From Tridacna crocea (lineage: Eukaryota > Mollusca > Bivalvia > Cardiida > Cardiidae): a stretch of DNA of 64,000 bases. The first letter of the stretch is position 1. Every line of letters starts with the position of its first letter. Below the pieces are notes generated by a model. It ran no database searches, had not been told where the DNA came from, and saw only the letters and a list, made by a program, of their open reading frames with translations. The DNA is taken from positions 39,114,173-39,178,172 of the forward strand of contig OX031070.1 in NCBI GenBank assembly GCA_943736015.1, written 5' to 3'. This document shows, one piece after another, positions 10,607 to 22,700 of this stretch. The translations under genes and the position numbers were made by a program.

Positions 10607-10739
10607 AAATGAACAGTGAGTAATATTTGTAGAGAAGTTTGATCATAAAATAAGAAATTTATGCATTTACCCAAGATGTTGTTACAGTAATTTGTGTGCG
10701 AGTCTTCAGTGTGTAGGACCTAAGATCTTAGTAGGACCG

Positions 10740-11096
10740 AAGTCTCTATCAAACACGCAAAAATGTAAACTTTCCCAACTTGAAAGCTTATGCAGACTAC
10801 AGCTTTATGTGGCCTAAATGATGTAATTTGTCTTTGATAGGATGGAAAACATTGGTAACTCTGTATACCAAATGACAAAGTTTTGGATTGTTCCATATTG
10901 AAAGCACTTGCAGATGACAAAGTAAACGTAACTAAAAAATGAAATTTGTTTCCAGCATGGTAGAAAATTTTGTGAGAAAAGGAGAAAATGCTGGTTACTT
11001 AAAGGAAGAAATACTGGTTACAAGCATTTTTTTTAAACAGTGATTTCAAAAGCCTTACAAGTTAGGGTCATTTAAACTCAGGATTTTGTGGTAAAA
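10740..11096 (-). mobile_element. Two decayed PH elements
   Basis: 10740-10856 lacks everything after GAAAACATTGG. 10857-11096 has a local duplication in the hairpin (ATGCTGGTTACTT then ATACTGGTTACAAGC). Confidence 0.6.
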
Positions 11097-11399
11097 GATG
11101 AAAGAAATGTTTTTTGTGAAGATAAAGAAATATTACTTTGGCTAGTCCTGTTGCTAAACTTACCAGTATTCTGATGGGGTTTGAAATTTATTGACAGGAG
11201 TTTCATGACTTCATGATTGTAAATAATATAGATTGAAAAGAATAAATGTACTGGAAATAGAATGCCAATATCTATAAAATGACGGAAAATACTTATATGC
11301 CAATGTTCAGTATTCAAAGTTATTTTTTGTAAAGAGAGCTTTTAACCAAAATACATAAACTGTAAAGAGCAATGCTTTTCCTTGTTAGCACCATAGGTG

Positions 11400-11480
11400 A
11401 AAACAGGAGCTTTTATAGACTGCATCAATCAAGATCAGACTGTACAAAGCTTGCAGTCTGATCTTTGATGTATAGCCTCT
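11400..11480. repeat. 'gatcagactgcacag' inverted repeat
   Basis: AAGATCAGACTGTACAAAGC faces GCTTGCAGTCTGATCTTTGA. Similar hairpins at about 33095-33130, 45890-45925, 51810-51860 and 59528-59582. Confidence 0.55.
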
Positions 11481-11603
11481 GCTTGTTTAGTCAAGCCTGT
11501 TAGATAAATATCTCTCAGTTTTAGTGAATTATATTTAGAGCTGTGGAAAGAGAATGGGTCATAATGGATGGTGCTGATTTTTTTTATTTTAGACTATTAT
11601 CTA

Positions 11604-11855
11604 ACTCTGAACCACAGAATCTAGAGTTCTGATGAAAGAGATGGCTTTTGAAAATATTGTGGTAAAAGGAGAAAATGCTGGTAACAAAAGGAGAAATTGC
11701 TCATGATGGTAACCAGCATTTTCTCCTTTACTCACAATGTTTTTTACATTTTCTGAAAACAAATTGCAATATTTTGGATCACAACTGTTGTATTATCTGC
11801 TAATGATCTAAATTTGGACTGGTCTAAAATTTTGTTGTTTGGTAAAGAGTTGAAT
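11604..11855 (+). mobile_element. PH element with internal duplication
   Basis: The left arm is partly duplicated (AAAAGGAGAAAATGCTGG, then AAAAGGAGAAATTGC), right end TTTGGTAAAGAGTTGA. Confidence 0.7.
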
Positions 11856-11924
11856 GAATTGGGTATTTAAAGGATCAGTGTTTTTATGTTTGTTTTTCAA
11901 GTTGGTGTAAGAAGAAAAAAATAT

Positions 11925-12082
11925 ATCAAAATTGTCAAAATTGAAAGCATTTGCAGATGGCAAGTTGAATAGGATTCATATGATTGCAGTAATTTTGCAT
12001 TTAAAAAGGTTTTATTTTCCACAATGGTTTTTGCAAACCTTTTCCATAGGGGGTTTGCTGCTTTGTTTGGTAAATGGTAAAA
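11925..12082 (-). mobile_element. Decayed PH element
   Basis: AAATTGAAAGCATTTGCAGA and the right end GTTTGGTAAATGG remain; hairpin lost its left arm. Confidence 0.5.
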
Positions 12083-12244
12083 TGGAGATATTGCAGATAT
12101 TCAGCACATAGCATGAAGAAAATGGTCATGTGTGAACTTGTTATGTATTGGTTCTATTTAATAAAACTGTTCTGTTTTTGGTGCAATACAATTAAATTGG
12201 ATGATTTTATAAACCTTATAAAATATCTTTTTTTTTTTTAAGCC

Positions 12245-12458
12245 ATGTACTGTCAGCTTTTTACTGCACTGACAGTACCATCCAGAAGAAGAAAGCCTTT
12301 TGAAAACATTATGGGAACAGGAGAAAATGCTGGTAACTAGCATTTTCTCCTTTTCCCACAATGTTTTTTTCCCTAACTGATACAATTTTTCTACAGTTGA
12401 GAAACACTGAAACTATGGTCTGGATTGTCAAACATTTTGTCGTTTGGTAAAGAGTTAA
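12245..12458 (+). mobile_element. PH element, left end lost
   Basis: Hairpin about 12300-12368, right end GTCGTTTGGTAAAGAG then TTAA 12455-12458, which also starts the next copy. Confidence 0.75.
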
Positions 12459-12683
12459 CCCTTTCCGAAACAATCCCTTGTTTTTACAACCCTGAGAAAG
12501 AAGCCTTTTGAAAACATTGTGGGAAAAGGAGAAAATGCTGGTACCCAGCATTTTCTCCTTTTCCCACAATGTTTTCTACCCTGCTGGAAATAAATTTCAA
12601 TTTTTGAGTCGCTTTTATTTTGTCGTCTGCAAGTGCTTTCAATTTGGACCAGTCTAGTATTTTGTCGTTTGGTAAAAAATTAA
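12455..12683 (+). mobile_element. PH element, full, chained to the previous copy
   Basis: Shares its left TTAA with the copy before. Hairpin arms pair perfectly around GCTGGTACCCAGC. Confidence 0.92.
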
Positions 12684-12714
12684 AGGGGTGTGAAGATGTC
12701 TATGGAGAAACACT

Positions 12715-13360
12715 GATAGCCAGCATTGGAAATACATATAATTTGTCGTCTGCAAATGCTTTACACATGGATCATTATAAAATTCTGTTGTTGGGTAAGA
12801 GTTTGTGTTTACCACACAATCCAGAATTTTAACAACCCTAATTGAAAAGAACTTTAAAAATCAATGTTGGAAAAGGGGGGGAAAAAACCTAGCAACCAGC
12901 CTTTATTTTTTTCCTTTCCCACAATATTTATACCCCGCAAAACAAATGTTTTTGGGGGTATACTGGAATCAGCCTGTCTGTCTGTGTGTCCCTCTGTGTG
13001 TCAAATCCATCCGTGAGTCTGTCTGTGTACAAAATATAGTAATTTAAAGTCATAAACTCCTCCTACAGTTTTCCTTCAATTGTATTGAAACTTTGCACAT
13101 ATTCGTATTGATCATATATTGAAGATTTGCAAGATGCAAATTTCAAGTGTTAACTCGTCCTGGTTCAGGAATTATCTTCCCATGAACTTGACACTTTTTT
13201 CTGTCAAAGCGCTGGTGGCGGTATTAATTTATATTCAGTGACAGCTCTAGTTTCTTCCATTGTCAGACAAATTTCATTATTTTGGCTATGCTTTATGTGT
13301 CATCTGCAGAGCATCCTATCTGAACCTGTCTGAAACTTGGTTGTCTGGTAAAAGGAGGCA
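12715..13360 (+). repeat. PH fragments around a 'gggggtatactgg' repeat
   Basis: 12715-12806 and 12803-12925 are PH pieces. About 12925-13255 is the repeat that starts ATACCCCGCAAAACAAATG, then GGGGGTATACTGG, TGTCTGTCTGTG and CTCCTACAGTTTTCCTTC; its reverse copy is at about 58450-58770. 13255-13360 is a decayed PH right half. Confidence 0.6.
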
Positions 13361-13534
13361 AATATGCCTGCCATAATAGTATGCCTATGGCCCTGTGTGC
13401 TACTACCTTCCATACCACAGGAAAATGTAATAAAAGCATAAAAAATAATGATTAAATTCCTTCTCTTTTAATGAGATATCATTATTAACACAAGAGAAAA
13501 AAAAAGTTCAGTAAAGAAAACTTATTTCAAATTG

Positions 13535-13815
13535 CACTTGTACTATTGTACCTTGCACTTTTGTTCATAACTGATAAGTTTTCAAGTTCTATCAATTATA
13601 GACAAAATTTACCTTGTTTTTTGTCTACAAATTTCTGAAACATGTATTTTGTATTATTGTAACTTGCACTTTTGTTTATAACTGATAGGTTTTCAAGTTC
13701 CATAGGTTAGAGACAAAATTTATCTTGTTTCTTCATCTACAAAATTTCCGATATTTTCCAAATGATATTATGATACAAAGTACCCACAAAATTTCTAATT
13801 TTATCCAAATAATAA
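13535..13815. repeat. Local tandem duplications
   Basis: CTTGCACTTTTGTT recurs at 13552 and 13663 (111-bp period) with matching downstream TTTTCAAGTTC. A second short duplication with CACAAAATTTC and ATCCAAAT follows to 13815. No gene seen in 13360-13800. Confidence 0.7.
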
Positions 13816-13997
13816 TACAATAGAATGATCCTGACAAAGAAGGCTTGTAAGAACATTGTGGGAAAAACAAGAAAATGATGCCTAAAAGCATTTTCTCTTT
13901 TTCCAACATTTCATGATTTGAACAACATTTAATTTGTTGTTGGCAAATGCTTACAGTATGGAATAGTTGAAAATTAAATTGTTGGATAAAGGGTTAA
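13795..13997 (+). mobile_element. Decayed PH element
   Basis: GAACATTGTGGGAAAAAC and TTTTCTCTTTTTCC remain; right end GGATAAAGGG then TTAA. Confidence 0.6.
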
Positions 13998-13999
13998 TC

Positions 14000-14227
14000 T
14001 TAACTCTTTACCAAACGACAAAATTTCAGACTGGTCCAAATTGAAAGCCTTTGCAGACGACAAAATAAAGATAACTCAAAAATTGAAATTTGTTTCCAAC
14101 AGGGTAGAAAACATTGTGGGAAAAGGAGAAAATGCTGGTTACCAGCATTTTCTCCATTTCCCACAATGTTTTCAAAAGGCTTCTATCTCAGGGTCGTAAA
14201 ACCAGGGATTGTTTGGTAAAGGGTTAA
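14000..14227 (-). mobile_element. PH element, full
   Basis: TTAACTCTTTACCAAACGAC left, GTTTGGTAAAGGG and TTAA right. Arms match but for CTCCATTTCCC. Confidence 0.93.
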
Positions 14228-14669
14228 AAAGCTCTGGATTGAACTTTCACTTCATTTTTTCAAATGATGAAATCACACTCTTGAGCATCACACCTAAACA
14301 AACAAAACTACACACTGAAAAGTTATTAGATTGTAAGAGCAGATTTAAGACAGATAAAGAAATATATTTTTTTTAAAAAAAGAGGTTTAGACATATAAAG
14401 ATAAATGTATCATATATTAAAAAAAGATGTAAAAAGATAAATTTAAAATAAGGTTAAAGTCCTGCATTTTATTACTCTAACAACACTGGCTTGGGAGTTC
14501 AGAAGAAAATGTTAGGAAGCATTATGCTTGAGTTTATAATTTTGTCTTTTACAAAAGGGCTTATAACCATTCAAAAAGAAAAACAATAAAAAGCTATCAA
14601 GAATCTTTCATATGTACATAATTATATTTTAATACTATTTTAGCATTAGATGGATCGCTGTGTCTTCAT
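14228..14669. other. AT-rich stretch without a gene
   Basis: Low-complexity A/T runs (AAATATATTTTTTTTAAAAA). Nothing recognisable. Confidence 0.4.
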
Positions 14670-14898
14670 TTAACCGTTTCCTAAACAATCCCTGGTTTTC
14701 AAGGCTCTGAAACATAAGCTTTTTGAAAACAATGTGAGAAAAGGAGAAAATGCTGGTTACCAGCATTTTCTCCTTTTCCCACAATGTTTTCTACCCTTCA
14801 CCAAACAAATTTCAAATTTTCAGTCACTTTTATTATGTCGCCTGCAAATGCTTTTGATTTCGACAAGCCTAAAATATTGTCGTTTGGTAATGAGTTAA
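14670..14898 (+). mobile_element. PH element, full, subfamily A2 left end
   Basis: Left end CCGTTTCCTAAACAATCCC, right GTTTGGTAATGAG, TTAA both sides. Arm AATGTGAG faces CCCACAATG. Confidence 0.9.
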
Positions 14899-15012
14899 CT
14901 CTTTTCCTGCCAACATTGCCGTGAGTAGCTTTTAATTATGGTGTGGATCAGATTAGACTACACAAAACATGCAAGCCTCAAGTAAAAAAAAATTCAGTGG
15001 GCAGCAAAAGAG

Positions 15013-15241
15013 TTAACCCATTACCACACAATCCTTACTTTTGACGCCCCTGAGAAGGAAGCCTTTTGAAAACACTGTAGGAAAAGGAGAAAATGCTGGT
15101 AACCAGCATTTTCTCCTTTTCCTACAGTGTTTTCTACCCTTCCCAGAACAAATTTTAATGTTTCAGTCACCTTTATTTTGTCGTCTGCAAATGCTTTCAA
15201 TTTGAACCAGTCTAAAATTTTGTCGTGTGGTAAAGAGTTAA
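15013..15241 (+). mobile_element. PH element, full, first of an inverted pair
   Basis: TTAA both sides. Arms CACTGTAGGAAAAGG and CCTTTTCCTACAGTG both differ from the common form and still pair. Confidence 0.94.
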
Positions 15242-15466
15242 CTCATTACCAGACAACAAAATTTTTGACTGGTCCAAATTGAAAGCATTTGCAGACGACA
15301 AAATAAAAGTGACTGAAAATTCGAAATTTGTTTTGTAAAGGGTAGAAAACATTGTGGGAAAAGGAGAAAATGCTGGTTACCAGCATTTTCTCCTTTTCCC
15401 ACAATGTTTTCTAAAGCCTTCTTTCTCAGGGGTGTCAAAAGTAGGGATTGTGTTGTAATGGGTTAA
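15238..15466 (-). mobile_element. PH element, full, second of an inverted pair
   Basis: Shares TTAA 15238-15241 with the previous copy but is in the opposite orientation. Perfect ATTGTGGG/CCCACAAT arms. Confidence 0.94.
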
Positions 15467-15699
15467 ACAATGATAAAAAAGTAGCAAAAAAATAATGATA
15501 AAAACCGCACAAAGATTGTTATGCAAAGATGTCTGATACAGAATAAAACAGAATAAAAAAATAAGATTGTAAATAGATAACAGATTGTAAAAGCAGATTT
15601 TAGACATAATTATGACGATACCAACAAAACTCTGTTTATAAATCTAAATAAGCCTTTCATTGAGACTTTATAGTATTGCTTGTGTTGGGGAATACAAGT

Positions 15700-15928
15700 T
15701 TAACTCTCTACCAAACGACAAAATCATAGACTCGTCCAAATTTAAAGCACTTGCAGACTGCATAATAAATGTGGCTCAAAAATTGAAATTTGTCTTGGGA
15801 AGGGTAGAAAACAATGTGGAAAATGGAGAAAATGCTGGTTACCAGCATTTTCTCCTTTTCCCACAATGTTTTCAAAAGGATTCTACCTCAGGGTCGTTAA
15901 AAGTTGGGAGTGTTTGGTAAAGAGTTAA
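15700..15928 (-). mobile_element. PH element, full
   Basis: TTAACTCTCTACCAAACGAC left, GTTTGGTAAAGAG right. Left arm altered (ACAATGTGGAAAATGG). Confidence 0.9.
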
Positions 15929-16014
15929 AACCTAGAAAGTAATGAGATAATATAAACATTATTGTGCTGGGTTCTTAACTTGTCTCTGCATGGTTTGTGA
16001 TTTTAAACTTGTTA

Positions 16015-16579
16015 TCCCAAACACTAACAACAATACAGACTGATAATGGAAATATCGAGTGTATTTGCCTTTGAAAGGGTAAAAATTATTGTGAGAAAGG
16101 CAGAAAATGCTGATAAAAGGCATTTCCTTCATCTCAAACAATGCTTTAACCCTTTACACAACCCTTTACAGAACAATCGAGAGTTTTTATGACCCTGAGA
16201 ATAAAAACTGTCGAAAACATTGTAGGAAGAGGAGAAAATGCTGTTTACCTGCATTTTCTCCTTTTCCCAGAATGTTTTCCATCCTTTCAAAGACACAGTT
16301 TATCATTTGAGCTACAATCAAATTGTCGTCTGCAATTACTTTTAGCTCAGACAAGTCTACATTTTTGTCTTGTGGTAAAGACTTTACCAAACTGAAAGCA
16401 TTTGCAGACGACAATTTAAGTATGGCTCAAAAATTGAAATTTGTCTTTGGAAAGGTAGAAAATATTGTGGGAAAAGGAGAAAATGCTGGTTACCAGCATT
16501 TTCTCCTTTTCCTACAATGTTTTCAAAAGGCTTCTTTCTCAGGGTCATTAAAAGCCAGAATTGTGTGGTAAAGCGATAA
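16015..16579. mobile_element. Three PH copies, the first decayed
   Basis: 16015-16145 (-) diverged; 16146-16383 (+) starts TTAACCCTTTAC with a short CCCTTTACA duplication; 16384-16579 (-) lacks its first 30 bp but has a clean hairpin and GTGTGGTAAAG. Confidence 0.8.
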
Positions 16580-16642
16580 ATAAGAAAAAAACCTTATGAT
16601 CATGAAAATTCAATCATAGTCAATATTCATCTTGATAGCTTA

Positions 16643-16648
16643 TTTAAT
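16643..16648 (-). terminator. Possible poly(A) signal of the 185-residue gene
   Basis: ATTAAA on the - strand about 85 bases after the stop codon. Variant hexamer only; no canonical AATAAA seen close by. Confidence 0.3.
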
Positions 16649-16730
16649 GATTCATAACCTATAATACAAATAAAAGCTATAAGTTCTGTATAAAAGCTCT
16701 AAATAACATGGTGAAAGGTAACGATATTGT

Positions 16731-17126
16731 TCAGTAATAATCCTCAAATGGCATATTACCATGTCTGTTATGTTGGTGTGTTACGCCATAAGTTGGTTCT
16801 CTCTGCATCGGTCCCATGATCGAATAAACAGGTCGCCTATACTGTGATGTCATATAATTCGAAAAGGGATACAGATTTTCATTTCTAGGAATCGACAGTC
16901 TATTCATACCTCGCGCCCGCATAGTTTCTGCTGGTGGTCTGCCTTGAGCGGCAAATTTCGTACTCACGGGCCAGTCTTTTCCGGCTTTGTCCCACTTACT
17001 AACCGCAGATGTTCCAATGTTGTACTGCCATGGCTGGGAGCAGGGCTCATGGCGGTCCGCTATTTTAGGAAGTTCCTCTCGTCTTAGTGTTGGATAACCA
17101 GAGTCATACCACTTGTCTGTCCAGTG
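16731..17126 (-). CDS. Last exon of the 185-residue gene
   Basis: 131 codons plus stop after acceptor CTCTTTTTCAG; begins HWTDKWYDSGYP. The open frame runs on upstream of the acceptor, but only the part from 17126 fits the phase of the preceding exon. Confidence 0.82.
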   Translation of the reverse strand, partial: HWTDKWYDSGYPTLRREELPKIADRHEPCSQPWQYNIGTSAVSKWDKAGKDWPVSTKFAAQGRPPAETMRARGMNRLSIPRNENLYPFSNYMTSQYRRPVYSIMGPMQREPTYGVTHQHNRHGNMPFEDYY

Positions 17127-19205
17127 CTGAAAAAGAGAGGTCAGGGTAGTTAACTTTGACGTAAAAAATTTTAGACTTAAGTCATTACCAGGCAACAATA
17201 CTCCCAACTGGTCAAAAATGATAGCATTTACAGATGACTTATTAAAACTTTACCAGGCGACAAAATTTTAGCCTTGACCAAATTCAAAGCATATAGGTAG
17301 AAAACATTGTGGAAAAAGGAGGAAATGCTGAGTGCAAGCATTTTCTCCTTTTCCCAATATGTTTTCCAAAGGCTTTTTAGTTAAGGTCATTAAAAGCTGG
17401 AATTTTGTGGTACAGACTTAATGCATCTGCACAAAGTATCAACCCAGGCCAACCAGTGTCTGAACTGCGCAGACTGATTAAAGTGGAAGCTTTCGTTACA
17501 GGTCAATTTTCTGCGCGTGTATGTCATAGGGCCAGTATAACTCGTAGTTTAGTGGTTTGTTGTAAAAAATGAACGACGTGGATGTACAATCATGCAATGA
17601 CTTGCTTAGTCTCATGAATCAGAGATGCATCAATCATCCTTTTGCCAGAGCATGGCTCATATTTTTTAGACCATAATTCTATCAGCTGTGCTGTCAGGTT
17701 GGCTTTAAACTGTTACACAAACTCTCTGGACTAGTAACAATGTACATAATGAAACATACCTGATGAGATGCTCTACCCACTTTTGCTGTAAATTTGTCAA
17801 CCCTATCAAATCTGAAAAATATTAGAATAAAATGGAGAGGTAAATTTCTTATCAAATTTGAAAAACAATGGAATAAAATAGAGAGGTAAATTCCTGCTTT
17901 ACTTTTTTTCCAATCAAGCATGTGAAAGAAGGGCATGCTTAGTCTGTCAGTACTTTTGCAGGTCTATTTTGAATGCCTATAAAGAAGGGACTGCTACCTG
18001 TAACCCATTACCACACAATCCCTACTTTTGACGACCCTGAGAAAGAAGCCTTCAGAAAACATTGTGAAAAAATGAGAAAGTGCTGGTAACTGCATTTTCT
18101 CCTTTTCCCACAATGTTTTCTACCCTTTACAAAATAAATTTCAAATTTTCAGCCACTTTTATTTTGTTGTCTGCAAATGCTTCCGATTTTGACAAACCTA
18201 AAATTTTGTGGTTGGTAAAGAGTTAATTTATTCTCCTGCTGCTCTTGTCAAAACATTGTGTAATAAATTGAATATTATCATGTGTACATTATTTATCATC
18301 TACATCATTAATATTTTACCAAACGACAACACTGTAGACTTTTCAAAACTGAAAGAATATGCAGATGAAAAATTGCAGGTAGCTCTGATGCTGGAATTTA
18401 TACTCGGTAGGGTGGAAAACATTGTGGAAAAAGGTCCATTTTCTCCTTTTTCCTTCATGTTTTCAAAGGCCCCTTCCCACTATGTTATTATAAAACAGGT
18501 TTGTGTGGTAAAAGGGCAAGAAACAGCATAATTCAAAATTTGATCTCTATACCAACAATATCATTTTGTCAAACAAATTTGATTTGGACAAGTTCAGAAT
18601 TTAATAGATTGGAAAAGAGTTTGGGTAAATAATAAAAAAAAAGTAAAAGTGTAAATGAACCTAGAGTAGAAGGTTTATGAATGCTCTCAATCTGAACGAG
18701 TTCAAAATTTTGTCATTCGATAAAGAGTTAACCCTTTACCACACAATAATGACTTTTGACGACCCTGTGGTAGAAGCTTTTAGAAAACATTGTGGGAAAA
18801 AGGAGAAAATGCTGGTAACCAGTCCTCCTTTTCCCACAATGTTTTCTACCCTTCTCACAGCAAATTTTAACTTCTCAGTCCAATTAATTTTGTCGTCTGC
18901 AATTGCTTTCAATTTGGACCAGTCTATATATCTGTCGTTTGGTAAAGAGGTAAGTATATATGCCTGACAGTCACTAAATGTGCTACAAAGACCCGGAAAA
19001 TAAACATGTCCAGAAAAACAATCTGAAGCAAGCTGCGCTTTACTCTTTAAAAAAAATCCAGAACAGTTGCTTTTTTAATTAACTTAACAACAAACCTGAA
19101 CATTTCCTGAGAACTTGGGTATTTCGGTGTAGTCGGAGGGTAATTAACCCAATACGGAGCCTGCGTTTGGGTTCCATTGAAAAAAAGGGTGCTGGCTTGA
19201 GACAT
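16731..19205 (-). CDS. Unrecognised 185-residue Pro/Tyr/Trp-rich protein
   Basis: Three exons: 19096-19205, 17760-17811 and 16731-17126, with GT/AG borders (GTTTGT, GTATGT) and phases that fit; ATG at 19205-19203, TGA at 16733-16731. The start MSQASTLFFNGTQTQAPYWV is the first in-frame ATG after an AT-rich leader. The protein is basic, rich in Pro, Tyr, Trp and Arg, with no signal peptide, membrane segment or catalytic motif I can name. Blocks include KWYDSGYPTLRREELPKIAD, AGKDWPVSTKFAAQGRPP and RRPVYSIMGPMQREPTYG; it ends MPFEDYY. Short proteins of this composition are common among axonemal microtubule inner proteins, which is only a guess. It is divergent to the gene at 19689. One intron holds a PH element. 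Confidence 0.8.
17178..17421 (-). mobile_element. PH fragment plus a shortened PH element
   Basis: 17178-17240 is a left-end fragment; 17242-17421 is TTAA-bounded but lacks about 45 bp before the hairpin, whose centre is broken (ATGCTGAGTGCAAGC). Confidence 0.7.
17760..17811 (-). CDS. Middle exon of the 185-residue gene
   Basis: 52 bases, acceptor ATTTTTCAG, donor GTATGT; reads FDRVDKFTAKVGRASHQ. Confidence 0.8.
18000..18226 (+). mobile_element. PH element, full
   Basis: Left flank GTAA, right TTAA; CCCATTACCACACAATCCC end. Left arm altered (TGTGAAAAAATGAG). In an intron of the 185-residue gene. Confidence 0.88.
18307..18953. mobile_element. PH cluster
   Basis: 18307-18518 (-) lost the hairpin centre; 18540-18625 and 18660-18731 are right-end pieces; 18728-18953 (+) is near full with TTAA left and GTAA right but reads GGTAACCAGTCCTCC, so the right arm is short. 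Confidence 0.75.
19096..19205 (-). CDS. First exon of the 185-residue gene
   Basis: 110 bases from ATG to donor GTTTGT; reads MSQASTLFFNGTQTQAPYWV then NYPPTTPKYPSSQEMF. Leaves with two bases of an Arg codon. Confidence 0.8.
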
Positions 19206-19688
19206 CTTTACTGTTGTCAATTACGCTCACCGCTTATATCAAATAAAATTATATATTATTTGCCTATTTTGGCTGTAACGAATATTGATAAAATTCAATC
19301 TAAGAGCATTTGTAATTGCATTTAATGATAAAAACTACATTACTATTGAGATATAACATAAAAAACTGAACGATTTAAACGGATATTCGTCGGAATAACT
19401 TAATCGGAAGTCGTTGTTGCTATGGCGGCTCGCTAACATATGATCGCTTATAGCATTTACAAATTATAATTTACTGCCACAACATAAACAGAAAGATACT
19501 GACAGATCTATTCTTTTACTGCATTTTGTTACGTGGCAGCTCATTTAGATGTGAATCTTAGGGACTGTTAAAGAGACGTGAAGCATTCCTACCTGCCAAT
19601 AAAGGTGTTGTAGGCATCCGGCGCACACTGAGCATTTATTTTGTCCTGTAAATTCTTCTAAGACAATTAAAATTTAATCAAGGAGAGG
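19206..19688. promoter_or_regulatory. Divergent (bidirectional) promoter region
   Basis: 483 bp separate the start codons of two outward-facing genes, with no PH element in this gap. GTTGCTATGGCGGC at 19416-19429 matches the RFX X-box (GTNRCC, spacer, RGYAAC) at 9 of 12 fixed positions. No clear TATA box. X-boxes mark ciliary genes in animals; a shared ciliary promoter is inference. Confidence 0.45.
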
Positions 19689-19738
19689 ATGGCAGCCTAT
19701 GGATTCTTATCCAAACCTGCTAAATTGCCCAAGGAATG
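19689..19738 (+). CDS. First exon of the 164-residue gene
   Basis: ATG in context GAGAGGATGG; donor GTAAGG leaves two bases (TG) that complete Trp with the next exon. Confidence 0.78.
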
Positions 19739-22700
19739 GTAAGGATACAGCTATTGAGAGTAATTAAAGCAGATTCGGTATCAAAATTTAACCCTTTCCT
19801 AAACAATTCCTGGTTTTTACGTAGCCTTTTGAAAACATTGTGGGAAAAGGAGAAAATGCTGGTAACCAGCATTTTCTCCTTTTTCCACAATGTTTTCTAC
19901 CCTATCATAGACAGAAATCATCTTTTCAGCAAGAGTTGAATTGTCATCTGCAAATGCTTTCAATTTGGTCTAGTCCAAAAGTTTGTTGTTTGGGAAAGGG
20001 TTAAGTCTTGTCCAAGTTTAAAGCATTTGCAGACAACAATTTCAATGTGGCTCGAAAGTTGTAATTTATCTTTCAAAGAGTAGAAAACATTGTGGAAAAA
20101 GGAAATACTGGTTTCCAGCATTTCTCCTTTTTCCACAATTTTTTCTACAGGCTTCTTTCATTGGGCTATAAAAGAAGCCATTGTGTGATAAAGGGTAGCC
20201 ATATTAATGTAAGCATTGTGGCAAAATGAGAAATTGTTTCCCAAGAACTCTTCACCAAACAATGCAAGCTCAGAATTCTTTAAGCTTAAGTACATGTATT
20301 TCTAAAGATAAATGAATTATTGTTCCAGTGATAGGATTTATCCATTAGCAAATAACTAACTTTAGCAGAATTTGGCAAAATTAGAAGGGTTACTAATTGA
20401 CAAATGTGGCTCAAATGACAAGAAAGTTTTCAAAAGCGAAATAGAAAAGAAAACATTGAGGTAAAGTAAAGAAGTTCATGGTACAAGGGCTGTAATTACA
20501 TGAAACATTTTTGAAAGGGTGGAAAAAATTGAGAGGAAAAAATTGCTGGATATCAGCATTTTCTCCTTTTGCCAAATCTTTCAATAGCCCACTTTGTTAA
20601 CCCTTTACCACATAATGATGAAATTTCACCCAGCATGGTTACCAGCATTTTCTCCTTTTCCAACAATGTTTACTACCTTATCATAGAACAATCACACCAT
20701 TTGACCAGAAATGAAATACATGTGTGCCAAATGCTTTCAATTTGGACAAGGCTAAAATATTGTCGTTCTGGTAAAGGGTTAAGGAGCATCATTTTCATAT
20801 TATATCTACATAATATTCTAAAGGGAATGGATAATACACAATTTATAAATCATCTCATCTATCTTTAAATAATTTTAGATGCTGTAAAATTTTGATATTT
20901 CTGGTGAAGAGCTAATAGAAACATTATCACAGACATCAATTCCTTTCATTACAGGCAACCCAAACTACATGAGTGGAGTGTTTATCATTCCAGTCACCCA
21001 GATGTTGCTAGGGTAAGAAATTTGAGCCATGCTCTGTTAAAAGGGGGTTTAATGCATATGTAAAAAGTTTTGATTCATGTCAGCCAGCTCTAAACTTTTT
21101 GTTAGTTTTAAATTCCTGCATGTTCAAGGACCATTCTACCCATATGATTCTGTCTGTTGGAAGACAAACTGGATTTTATGTATTATGTATTATGTATGTA
21201 CCTGGTTGGTTAAACCCTTTACCTAACAATTCCTGGTTTTTACGAACCTGTGATAGAAGCCTTATGAAAACATTGTGGGTAAAGGAGAAAATGCTGGTAA
21301 CCAAATGACAAAGATTTTGACTTGCCTAAATTGATAGAATTTGCAGATCTGTATGTAAATGATCAAGTTACTTATGTAAAAATAGACAGTGTTTCCCTTC
21401 AGTGTCGACCTGAGCTGTAGTAAATCTCTAATTTGTCTAACTGTCTGATAGTTTTCGACTACTGGGGTTTGATGAATGAAAATTATAAGGCTTTGGGAGT
21501 ACAAGGATGATTATTTTGTATTTTTTGTAAAATTTTCGTCCCAAAATCTGAAGGGCCACCTGTAAGAGGCTACGTAGCCTTTTAAGGGAACACCATCTTT
21601 TTTTTTTTTGGTAATTTCATGAGTCTTACTTATTGATGATTTGTATTATTTTTTCATATAAATTTCAGTGATATATATATTTTTTAATTTGGTGAGATGT
21701 AAAATTCCTAAATACCCACCTTTAACCCTTTACCATACAATCCCGACGTTTAACGACCCTGAAAAACAGGCCTTTTGAAAACATTGTAGGAAAAGGAGAA
21801 AATGCTGGTAACCGGCATTTTCTCCTTTTCCCACAATGTTTTCTACCCTGCTGGAAACAAATTTCAACTTTTGAGTTATTTATTAGTGCTTTCAATTTGG
21901 ACCAGTCTAAAATTTTGTCGTTTGGTAAAGGGTTAAACACCATTCCATCAGTCAGTACACTTACGTTTAATTTTTGCAGGCTGGATGGTGTAAGTGGAGT
22001 GCAGAAAGACCAGACTGGTATGCATGGAAAGCTTCCTCTAAAAATCCAGACTGGTACAGACGTAGAGTGAACACAGTCCGGAGAGGTTTGTGATATATAT
22101 CTCAGTCTTGTTTGTTTGTGTGTTTGTATTGTAATTAACTCTGTTTTCAAGATTATTTCAGTGAGATTATCGGTGCCAGTGCACCTGTGCATGCTTTCCT
22201 ATAGTTTTATTTCACATGGGTTTATATTTAACAGCCATTCTTTATTTCTTTATTTCATTTCAAGTTTAATTCTAAATTTAGAAAGTGTCACAACATCAGA
22301 ATGGCTTAACCATTTGGATTAACTCTTTACCACATGACAAAATTTTAGACTGGTTCAAATTGAAAGCATTTGCAGACAACAAATTAAATGTGACTGAAAA
22401 ATTGAAATTTGTTCTGGGAAGGGTGAAAAACACTGTGGGAAAAGGAGAAAATGCTGGTTACTGGCATTTTCTCCTTTTCCTACAGTGTTTTCAAAAGGCT
22501 TCTTTCTCAGGGGCATCAAAAGTAGGGAGTGTGTGGTAATGGGTTAACTAAAATATTTGGTTTAGCCAGTCAGAAGTTGTGTTACTTTCAAATTAAGGGC
22601 AAAATCTTGAGAATAAGATTAGCAATGTTCTTATGAGTTGTTAGTGAACATGGAGCTATATTCTCTTAGAGCAACTGGCTGCTTTCTCACATAAAACATG

